The notes under the pieces are model-generated. The model was not told where the DNA came from and did no database searches. It saw only the letters and a program-made list of their open reading frames with translations. The position numbers were made by a program, and so were the translations under genes. Shown here piece by piece: positions 29,101 through 36,839 of a DNA stretch of 64,000 nt (positions within the stretch are counted from its first letter, which is position 1; every line of letters begins with the position of its first letter). Origin of the DNA: Aplectana chamaeleonis (Eukaryota; Nematoda; Chromadorea; Rhabditida; Cosmocercidae); assembly GCA_029168955.1 (NCBI GenBank), contig JAPDOI010001156.1, positions 62,001 through 126,000 of the forward strand. Direction: 5' to 3'.

Positions 29101-30192
29101 CGTCCGGCGCACTCGCATTTGGGTCCCGCACACTTCCTACGGCGTCCCGCGCATTCCCACTTGAGTCCCGCACACTTTCTATGGCGTCCTGCGCACTCCC
29201 ACTCGGGTCCCGCACACTTTCTACGGCGTCCGGCGCACTCTACCTTGGGTCCCGCACACTTTCTACGGCGTCCGGCGCAGTCTACCTTGGGTCCCACACA
29301 CTTTCTACGGCGTCCGGCGCACTCTACCTTGGGTCCCACACCCTTTCTACGGCGTCCGGCGCACTCTACCTTGGGTCCCACACACTTTCTGCGGCGTCCT
29401 TCGCATTTCCACTTGAGTCCCGCACACTTTCTATGGCGTAATGCGCACTCCCAATTGGGTCCCGCACACATTCTTCGGCGTTTTGCGCAGTTCCACTTGG
29501 GATTCCGCATCGAAGCTTCCTACGTCGTCCGGCGCACTCGCATTTGGGTTCCGCACACTTTCTACGGCGTCCTGTTCACTTTCACTTGGGTCCCGCACAC
29601 TTTCTATGGCGTCCCGCGCACTCCCACTTGGGTCACGCACACTTTTCTACGGCGTCCGGCGCCCTCTACCTTGGGTCCCGCACACTTTCTATGGCGTCCG
29701 GCGCCCTCTACCTTGGGTCCCGCACACTTTCTACGTCGTCCGGCGCACTCTACCTTGGGTCCCGCACACTTTCTACGTCGTCCGGCGCACTCTACCTTGG
29801 GTCCCGCACACTTTCTACGTCCTCCGGCGCACTCTACCTTGGGTCCCACACACTTTCTACGGCGTCCGGCGCACTCTACCTTGGGTCCCGCACACTTTCT
29901 ACGGCGTCCTACGCACTTCCACTTGAGTTCCGCACACTTTCTACGTCGTCCGGCGCACTCTACCTTGGGTCCCACACACTTTCTACGGCGTCCGGTGCAC
30001 TCTACCTTGGGTCCCGCACACTTTCTACGGCGTCCTACGCACTTCCACTTGAGTCCTGCACACTTTCTACGTCGTCCGGCGCACTCTACCTTGGGTCCCG
30101 CACACTTTCTACGTCATCCGGCGCACTCTACCTTGGGTCCCACACACTTTCTACGGCGTCCGGCGCACTCTACCTTGGGTCCCACACACTTT

Positions 30193-30240
30193 ACCTTGGG
30201 TCTCTACCTTGGGTCCCACACGGTCCCACACACACACGCA
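30193..30240 (+). repeat. slipped edge of array A
   Basis: The last regular monomer breaks after CCCACACACTTT. Truncated pieces follow (ACCTTGGGTC, TCTACCTTGGGTCCCACAC, GGTCCCACACACACACGC), then the AT-rich ATTCGA sequence begins. Short partial units of 13-20 bp suggest replication slippage or an end-joining scar at the array border. Confidence 0.8.
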
Positions 30241-30510
30241 ATCGAATAAACATTCGAATAAATCATTCGATTATTTATTCGATTATCGAGTAATCGAAAA
30301 ATCTCGATTTTCGATTATTATTCGAAATCGACTATCGAAAAAAACAGATATTCGATCATTATTCGAAATCGACTATCGAAAAAACCTCATATTCGATTAT
30401 TATTCGAAATCGACTATCGAAAATACCACGTATTCGATTATTATTCGAAATCGACTATCGACACTGACAATTGTTCGGACATATTCGATCTTCGAATATA
30501 TTCGAATAAT
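30241..30510. repeat. AT-rich ATTCGA minisatellite, left of island
   Basis: The word ATTCGAAATCGACTATCGA recurs, with its TTCGAAATCG core at 30321, 30362, 30403 and 30444, so the period is exactly 41 bp over four copies. Before and after it the sequence is still made of ATTCGAATAA and TCGATTATT words (30,241-30,310 and 30,480-30,510). Base composition is opposite to that of the satellite. Confidence 0.9.
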
Positions 30511-31111
30511 CTAACATAGCCATTACCAGATCCTACACAGAAATTTTCGGAAGGACCAGTGCACCAGCGCTACTGTGGCTCAGGGCAAGGGCTTAGCGGA
30601 ACTATTTCGTTTCCGATTCCGCTTCCGTTTCCAAGTTTTTAGCGCGAAAACGGAATAAATTGGTGCAACACGATTTATGATAGTGAGTCTAGGCAAGGAT
30701 TTTTGAAGGTTCCGTGAGACGCTGAAAATTACATCCGACCTCTTTCTGTTGAGGCGAATATCTCTCAGCTTGTCTGAGATCATTCACGAAGTTTGGTAGC
30801 TTGGGATCAGAACCCTATAAAACGATGACACAGAAATGGACGTGGCAGGAATCTGAACGCCTTTTTGATGATTATCTTTAAAAATATGTAGCTTTTCCAC
30901 AGAGATGAAATGATTTCGTTGAGCGTTGCTTCTAAATTCCACTTCTTCGCTTGTTTACCGCCGCGGCAGCAACAAAAATCGAGATACATAGTTTCCTTTG
31001 CACATGCAACCTATTTTCCAGAAAGTAGTCTCGGAGGAGACAGATGGAGGTGACCACGGTCAGAGGCGAGGCTCATTTGAGGCAGATCATAAGAGAATTT
31101 TCAGAAAACCT
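30511..31111. other. unique island sequence, no gene recognised
   Basis: Non-repetitive sequence of mixed composition. The longest open frames are under 70 codons and none is recognisable. A stretch near 30,597-30,640 is made of TTTCCG/TTCCGCTTCCG words. A TTTTCAG acceptor-like word occurs near 31,099, but I can define no exon after it. Confidence 0.6.
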
Positions 31112-31146
31112 AAACAGGCAGCAGCGACCGTTCATCCATACGTGTT
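31112..31146 (+). repeat. inverted repeat pair I, left copy
   Basis: A 35-bp segment beginning AAACAGGCAGCAGCGACCGT. Its reverse complement is found at 32,021-32,055 with two mismatches, both C/T. Weaker similarity continues on the outer side (AATTTTC and CCT words before AAACAGGC). The copies lie 874 bp apart. Confidence 0.8.
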
Positions 31147-32020
31147 CGGATGTGTTATACCAGTTTCATCATGTATCCACGTCCCAATTTTGTGCGTATT
31201 CAGGGCTAGCTGCAGTTCATTTTCCCGACAGTCTTCACTAGACGGCTGCGCAGAGTTGCGACGACCGGCAGCACGCCGCGGGCCTGGGGCGTTCTCTAAA
31301 CCTGACGCGGCGTTGGACGCGAAAGCTTCGCGGAATATTAGCGCCGATGTCGCTAGCGTCGCTTCTCTACCAATACGTTCGCCCTCATTCATTCAACATC
31401 TCATTTAGCTCTGAGTAGCTTTTTACTGCTTTGATATGATTTAAGAGTTCAGGAAATGCCTGGAAACATCTTGTAAAAAATAATACGCCCAGAAAGTTAT
31501 GAAGTGAACTGGGTGCCTGCGTTCAGTAAAGCGATGATGCCTTGAAATATAGTTTCCGAGGGAGCGAAGATGGCAGACGGTTTGCCGGACTCGGATAAAT
31601 CACTACTGTCACACGTTGGAACAAATTAATAGTAAAACTGGAAAACTGAGAAACCAAAGTTGAAATAATACGGCAGAAGGCTCTCAGAATATCGAATTTA
31701 TGGAGAAATTTCGATCGACGGCAGCATTCGACGCCGGCGATGGAAATGGTTGAGACCATTTTCCGTCGCCGCACGCCGACGACGTCGCTCAGGAAGACGC
31801 TGCTCTCGCAGCGGCAAAAACACTGAGGTATCCGCGTTGCTGTCGCACGATACGATGCCGACCTCGTCCGATGCTTGGCGTCCCCCATTCCCCATCATTT
31901 CCTTGCCGCAGCGAAACTCGCTGCGGGTATCTGCTGAGTGCTTTATGGTTTGAACGAAGAAAAAGGCTGCACTCACTGCCGAACAAGTCATGACCTGTCC
32001 ACTGGCAACAAACATGATGA
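31147..32020. other. interior between inverted repeat pair I
   Basis: No recognised gene. Open frames of 136 codons (+, 30,998-31,408), 208 codons (-, 31,698-32,324) and 116 codons (-, 31,789-32,139) overlap this part. The 136- and 116-codon frames read the inverted repeat in the same frame, giving KQAAATV and PYVF in both. The 208-codon frame reads it as QQRPFIH. No family is recognisable, and overlap of frames on opposite strands makes coding doubtful. GC-rich patches occur near 31,240-31,370 and 31,760-31,810. Confidence 0.45.
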
Positions 32021-32055
32021 AACACATATGGATAAACGGTCGCTGCTGCCTGTTT
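32021..32055 (-). repeat. inverted repeat pair I, right copy
   Basis: Reverse-complement partner of 31,112-31,146, ending in ACGGTCGCTGCTGCCTGTTT on the + strand. Together the two copies could be remnants of a dispersed repeat inserted twice in opposite directions, or the inner part of terminal inverted repeats of a decayed element. Confidence 0.8.
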
Positions 32056-32633
32056 CGGAGGCCCAGAGAATTTTCCCATCTCGCCGAGGGTTTTTTCAAT
32101 TTCCAAATTGAATCGTTTGATATCCACTCCAATAGGCAAATGCGGTTTGAAGGAAGAAAAAGTATTTTCTGATTATCTGAAAATTGACTTCTGATCAGCC
32201 TTGAAGGACACCTGGTGCCGCTTGAACTGCTTTCTGGGGGACAGGCTCTGAACCAGAGGTGTGCGGCAACCAAAAATAAAATTTCGGCAATCGGCGAACC
32301 GCCCAGACGGCCAGAAAATTGCAATCATCAACCACAATTACCGCACACCCCCGCTGCACACTATTTTGAAGGGTAGCTATATGAGCATTTTTTGGGATTG
32401 CCTCTTCGGATTCCCAGAATCAAGACATTGAAATCGTGGAATGCCTCGCAGTGACTTTATTTTGAATAAGTATTAGTTTATTGACTAAAATCGGTGGTTA
32501 TTGAATGAGATCTGCGGGTAATGAGCAGCAGCGAAGCGTGAGAATGAGACTACTCAAAAAAATCGATCTCTTAAGCTTCCGAATTTCCGTTTCCGGCGTT
32601 TTTTGCGTTTCCGAAAATCTTGAAAAAGACTAC
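32056..32633. other. unique island sequence, no gene recognised
   Basis: AT-rich to mixed sequence with no open frame I can defend beyond the 208-codon - frame that ends within it. Around 32,580-32,615 there are TTTCCG words resembling those at 30,597-30,640. I see no promoter, RNA gene or splice pattern. Confidence 0.5.
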
Positions 32634-32659
32634 CGCACAGCCCTGGCCAGGACTGTGCG
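32634..32659. repeat. 26-bp near-perfect palindrome
   Basis: Half-sites CGCACAGCCCTGG and CCAGGACTGTGCG are reverse complements except for one C/T position, with no spacer. It could form a cruciform or be the fused end of a small inverted element. It lies in ordinary island sequence. Confidence 0.85.
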
Positions 32660-32909
32660 CAACTGAAATTCTGAATTGCGTGAATCGTAAATCGCAATTC
32701 TCAAAATCCTCGTTATTCATAACTGATGAGTAATGAGCTCAAACACAGCCCCAAACCTCATTAAAGTCAGCAGACACGCTCAAAAATGATATCAATTTTA
32801 TAGATTAGATTGAAGGTCTGAAGCTGTTAGTATTCAGAAATAACGAAAAAGACGAAAACAAATCGACGGAAATCAAGATATAACGGTACGTTCTATATTG
32901 GCCCAGAAA

Positions 32910-32924
32910 TGGACGAGTTGTACG
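32910..32924 (+). repeat. inverted repeat pair II, left copy
   Basis: TGGACGAGTTGTACG occurs here, and its exact 15-bp reverse complement lies at 33,936-33,950. The pair encloses about 1.0 kb including the TTAA-flanked element at 33,293. Outside the 15 bp the two sides do not match well. Confidence 0.65.
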
Positions 32925-33292
32925 GCACTGGCTGAAATAGCGGAGCTAGCAACAAATTTATTGGGATAACGACGCTAATGTACTGTTACGGCCCTTTCTG
33001 GAACGCTTACGCCGTTAGAAGCCTAAAAAGTAATCTAAAGTGGAAGCAGTCGAGCATTGAATACCTTAGTGGAGGGGCGGAGCCCGTATCGATGGGCGGA
33101 GCGAGGATGATTTCGTGACTGACTACGGCTCAAATACGGTCATTTGGTCTCGTTTTTAACGCTTGCAACTTCGTGAGGGCTCTTCTAGGGCCTGCACAAT
33201 TCCACTAATGTAGTTATCTCATCAACTTTTTCGAGCGTGTCTGCTGCCTTTACAGGCAGTGTTCGCGAAGAAAAAATTGCACGTTTTTTGGC
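32925..33292. other. unique island sequence, no gene recognised
   Basis: No open frame of note. Two direct copies of GGGCGGAGC lie 19 bp apart at 33,075 and 33,094. An imperfect palindrome CTGCCTTTACAGGCAG lies near 33,244, just before the left end of the MITE-like element and sharing the TGCCTTTA word with that element's right end. Confidence 0.5.
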
Positions 33293-33689
33293 TTAAAGGC
33301 AGGGTCCGGGCAGAATTTCGATTTTGAGATTTCCCGCTAATTCGGTGCTCTTGCTACAGGTAGTTCCAAGGAACCTGCGAAAACTGCGTAAAAAGCGGTC
33401 CTATTCAAGTTATTCCAGCCACTTCCGCTAGCCGATGATCCAGAAAAGTGTGGCCATCGTCCATATTTTAGCGTTTGTCCACGCATTCTTCAAAAGTGCT
33501 GTGTAATAATCGGTCGCTCCAGCCATGATTATCATCTGTGAATACCGTAATCCCTGACTTTGAGGCTGTTTTCTCCAGAACTAAGAACTCAGAGTTCGTG
33601 AAACGTACAGACGATGTTCAGCTAGGCCAGCCCAATCTATTTAACCCAAATCTCGGTAGTGTCAAAATTTGACCGGACCTTGCCTTTAA
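33293..33689. mobile_element. MITE-like element with TTAA ends
   Basis: A 397-bp segment with terminal inverted repeats. The left end reads TTAAAGGCAGGGTCCGG and continues through GCAGAATTT to 33,318. The right end (33,665-33,689), read on the other strand, gives TTAAAGGCAAGGTCCGG and then TCAAATTT. They match over about 25 positions with two substitutions and one 1-bp gap. A GAGATTT word follows on both sides at similar depth. TTAA sits at each outer end, as expected for a TTAA target-site duplication (the piggyBac superfamily uses TTAA). There is no transposase inside, so it would be non-autonomous. Superfamily assignment is inference. Confidence 0.65.
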
Positions 33690-33935
33690 ACGTAAGCTTT
33701 GGGTCCCTCTAAGAAGAACAAGAACGGAAAAACGGCCGGTAATGGGTGAAAATCTCGTGGGCCAGTCAACCCATTGGGTCACTCCGCTCACGTCTTAAAA
33801 CAGTTGCCCTGAATTCGTGGTTAGATGAGCGACGGTCTCCGATCAAAAGCTCCATTCTTCCCTTCATTATCAAATTCTCTCTATACTCAGTTCAGCTAGC
33901 ACACATCGGCTGCAAAGAACGGGAGTTACAAGCCT
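33690..33935. other. unique island sequence, no gene recognised
   Basis: A 79-codon + frame starting at 33,746 and running to 33,985 is the only open frame of any length. It resembles nothing I know, and I do not call it a gene. Confidence 0.45.
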
Positions 33936-33950
33936 CGTACAACTCGTCCA
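33936..33950 (-). repeat. inverted repeat pair II, right copy
   Basis: CGTACAACTCGTCCA, the exact reverse complement of 32,910-32,924. Within an island of about 5 kb an exact 15-bp inverted match is unlikely by chance (order of one in a hundred by simple 4^15 reasoning), so a structural relation such as nested element ends is plausible. Confidence 0.65.
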
Positions 33951-34990
33951 CAACGCTCCCCTTGCTGAGTTTTGAGGGGCCATAACTCCGTCTCCAGGGG
34001 GTGTTGTAAGATTCCAAGGACATCACTAAAATCAGCATGGGACCGTTTTCAAGATGGGCGGACAAACAGAAAAACGACTTCTATCGTGAAGACTACCTCT
34101 AAACATGGAAATGCCTCAACTTCCCAGAGATGATATGTGTTTCAAAATAAATTTATTTTCGATGAGTACTTGAAAAAGTGCTCTCATCCGAGCGAATCTC
34201 TGGTCCGAAATCGCAGACACCCGCTATGGCAGCACGCGACACGATGACAATACTGGTGGGACCACGTAGTCCCGGCACGATCAACCTTCGTCCTAGCACG
34301 ATTTCATCGCTTTACGTGCTGCGACAGCGTTTGTCCACAACAGCGGACCGGAATTACTTTCTGGTAAGGGCAATACTGGTCGAAAGTGTAAATCCTCTTC
34401 TATCCAGCGCTTGGTTTTCAGCAAAACTTGGCGGTTTCCAAAGTTGCAACCGAATTTAATGAAGATCCAGGGTACCGACTGAGCGTCTAGTATTCTTAAG
34501 TAGCCGAAGCTAAAGCCGCGAAAATTGATGGGGCAATTGAACCCACGAAATATGCGCTAGATCAAAATAAGCACGAGAATTTTCAATAGCGCGAGATTCG
34601 CATATTTTTTCCCAACCTTTGACAAGGTGCTATTATGGCTGTCGACGACTGCTAATTTGAATTTTGTTCTTTTTTTTCGATTTTTGAAAACGAAATAAAA
34701 ACGAATAGGTGGCAAAATGAGTGTTACTCAAAAGGGTGGAGTAAATATCATTAACAGCAAGTTTTGCGGCTCATACTCGTTAGGGCAGAAAAAGTCGAAG
34801 TAACAAATTTACGAAAAGTGAAAGAAAGCTATGAATCACACCTAATCGAGAAACTTCGCGAACACTATCGCCAACTCAGACATGAAACACTTATGGGATC
34901 GCTGGCGCGTGGTGGGCCGAAAAACTCCCATCTCGCTATACGACCGCTATCGTTCTAGGAGAAAGCGCGCCGTTTCAAATGTATCGCGCC
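33951..34990. other. unique island sequence, no gene recognised
   Basis: Open frames of 93 codons (+, 34,178-34,459) and 64 codons (+, 34,764-34,958) are present but unrecognised. AATAAA-like words occur near 34,147 and 34,695. A TTTTCAG acceptor-like word lies near 34,424. A decayed exon cannot be excluded, but no intron-exon structure can be drawn from sight. Confidence 0.45.
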
Positions 34991-35016
34991 TCTTCACTGT
35001 GGACCCCCAGTGAAGA
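34991..35016. repeat. short hairpin followed by a GACGCGACG motif
   Basis: TCTTCACTG and CAGTGAAGA form a 9-bp perfect stem around the loop TGGACCCC. Immediately downstream GCGACGCGA (35,018-35,026) pairs exactly with TCGCGTCGC (35,056-35,064) across 29 bases. Two adjacent stems of this kind look like the tip of a foldback or subterminal hairpin. No run of T follows, and nothing suggests a bacterial terminator. Confidence 0.6.
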
Positions 35017-35064
35017 CGCGACGCGACGTAGCGTGATCGAGACGTAGGCTCAACATCGCGTCGC

Positions 35065-35324
35065 AACGCGAATGAACTCTGAACGGGGCCTAACGAAACG
35101 CCCGCTCGTGACGCGCTGGCAATGTATGAATAGAGCCGCTGTGGGTGGCACCAGACAGCTGCTAGTGTAGATATCGATTTTGCGTGCCACCACTCATGAA
35201 CCCTGCCTGAGCGGAATATTGAAAATATTGAGCAGTTCGAAAGCTTTCGACGCCATTCTTAGAAACTGCCTCTTCAAAGCAGTAGTGTCGCAAAACTACG
35301 AAGTTGGTTGGCCCGTAGTTGAAT
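35065..35324. other. unique island sequence, no gene recognised
   Basis: Mixed sequence with a 65-codon + frame (35,180-35,377) that runs into the ATTCGA minisatellite and looks fortuitous. Nothing else is seen. Confidence 0.5.
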
Positions 35325-35590
35325 CAATTCATTTATTCGAAATTATTCGGTTTTCGATATTCATTCATTCGAAATAGAGAATCGAATATATTCATTGATT
35401 CGTTCATTCGAAAATTTTGAAGTCGAATATATTCATTCATTCGTTTATTCAAAAAATTTGAAGTCGAATATATTCATTCATTCGTTTATTCGAAAATTTT
35501 CAAGTCGAATATATTCATTCATTCGTTTATTCGAAAATTTTGAAGTCGAATTTATTCATTCATTCATTCATTCGGTCCGTTCAGTCAAAA
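35325..35590. repeat. AT-rich ATTCGA minisatellite, right of island
   Basis: GTCGAATATATTCATTCATT recurs with starts at 35422, 35463, 35504 and 35545 (the last reads GTCGAATTTATTCATTCATT), an exact 41-bp period over four copies. The unit also holds CGTTTATTCGAAAATTTT. Flanking sequence from 35,325 is built from the same ATTCATTCGAAA words, ending in an ATTC run at 35,551-35,573. Unit sequence differs from the left minisatellite but period and vocabulary match. Confidence 0.9.
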
Positions 35591-35689
35591 AGCACAACTA
35601 TACTACCTTGGGTCCCGCACACTTTCTACGGCGTCCTACGCACTTCCACTTGAGTCCCGCACACTTTCTACGTCGTCCGGCGCACTCTA

Positions 35690-36361
35690 CCTTGGGTCCC
35701 ACACCCTTTCTACGGCGTCCGGCGCACTCTACCTTGGGTCCCACACACTTCCTGCGGCGTCCTTCGCATTTCCACTTGAGTCCCGCACACTTTCTACGGC
35801 GTACTGCGCACTCCCAATTGGGTCCCGCACACATTCTTCGGCGTTTTGCGCAGTTCCACTTGGATTCCGCACGCTTCCTACGACGTCCGGCGCACTCGCA
35901 TTTGGGTCCCGCACACTTCCTACGGCGTCCCGCGCATTCCCTTTTGAGTCCCGCACACTTTCTATGGCGTCCCGCGCACTCCCACTTGGGTCACGCACAC
36001 TTTTCTACGGTGTCCGGCGCCCCTACCTTCGGTCCCACACCCTTTCTACGGTGTCCGGCGCACTCTACCTTGGGTCCCACACACTTCCTGCGGCGTCCTT
36101 CGCATTTCCACTTGAGTCCCGCACACTTTCTACGGCGTACTGCGCACTCCCAATTGGGTCCCGCACACATTCTTCGGCGTTTTGCGCAGTTCCACTTGGA
36201 TTCCGCACGCTTCCTACGACGTCCGGCGCACTCGCATTTGGGTCCCGCACACTTCCTACGGCGTCCCGCGCATTCCCTTTTGAGTCCCGCACACTTTCTA
36301 TGGCGTCCTGCGCACTCCCACTTGGGTCACGCACACTTTTCTACGGTGTCCGGCGCCCCTA
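35690..36361 (+). repeat. two tandem copies of a 336-bp (8-monomer) block
   Basis: The rare monomer TGGATTCCGCACGCTTCC occurs at 35,861 and 36,197, 336 bp apart (8 x 42). Order on both sides agrees: CTTCCTGCGGCGTCCTTCGC, then the TTCTTCGG monomer, GGATTCC, GCACTCGCATTTGGG, CATTCCCTTTTGAG, and GGTCACGCACACTTTTCTAC with a TGTCCGGCGCCCC end. Few differences separate the copies (for example GTCCCGC against GTCCTGC), so the duplication is recent. It lies within 100 bp of the island. Confidence 0.85.
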
Positions 36362-36839
36362 CCTTGGGTCCCACACACTTTCTACGGCGTCCGGCGCACT
36401 CTACCTTGGGTCCCGCACACTTTCTACGGCGTCTGGCGCACTCTACCTTGGGTCCCGCACACTTTCTACGTCGTCCGGCGCACTCTACCTTGGGTCCCAC
36501 ACACTTTCTACGGCGTCCGGCGCACTCTGCCTTGGGTCCCACTCACTTTCTACGGCGTCCGGCGCACTCTACCTTGGGTCCCGCACACTTTCTACGGCGT
36601 CCTACGCACTTCCACTTGAGTCCCGCACACTTTCTACGTCGTCCGGTGCACTCTACCTTGGGTCCCACACACTTTCTACGGCGTCCGGCGCACTCTACCT
36701 TGGGTCCCGCACACTTTTTACGGCGTCCTACGCACTTCCACTTGAGTCCCGCACACTTTCTACGTCGTCCGGCGCACTCTACCTTGGGTCCCGCACACTT
36801 TCTACGTCGTCCGGCGCACTCTACCTTGGGTCCCGCACA

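Larger units (their letters stand above)
1..30192 (+). repeat. 42-bp satellite array A
   Basis: Tandem array of a 42-bp monomer, about 719 copies, with CTTGGGTCCCGCACACTTTC as its most constant part followed by TACGGCGTCC and GGCGCACTCTAC. The array continues past the left window edge. By hand count the monomer is 27/42 G+C, has 17 C against 10 G on the + strand, and carries five CpGs counting the junction. Common variants are CCCGCAC/CCCACAC, GGCGTCC/GTCGTCC, GGGTCCC/GAGTCCC and CTCTACC/CTTCCAC. Phase is well kept: marker monomers far apart lie at near-integer multiples of 42 bp. Long open frames across it translate to 14-residue repeats (GPAHFLRRPAHSTL, GSRTLSTASGALYL, VPHTFYGVRRTLPW on +; KVECAGRRRKCAGP on -). 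I treat these as a by-product of the period and not as genes, because single-base indels switch the reading frame without ending it. Confidence 0.98.

Noticed and set aside
1..30192. CRISPR-like regular repeats
   Set aside because: Monomers are contiguous with no unique spacers, are 42 bp throughout, and there is no cas gene; the setting is eukaryotic.
31698..32324. 208-codon - frame as a possible gene
   Set aside because: No recognised domain, overlaps other frames on both strands, contains part of an inverted repeat, and has no visible splice or start context.
34178..34459. 93-codon + frame as a possible exon
   Set aside because: No family resemblance and no supporting splice sites or neighbouring exons; length is within chance for about 5 kb of sequence.
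34991..35016. Rho-independent terminator or tRNA-like stem
   Set aside because: No U-run after the stem and no cloverleaf; the sequence context is not prokaryotic.
30241..35602. Island as a simple transposon insertion into one satellite monomer
   Set aside because: Edges do not reconstitute a monomer, and no target-site duplication can be separated from the repeat. Only short inverted words link the two edges, so I describe it as an island with minisatellite borders.
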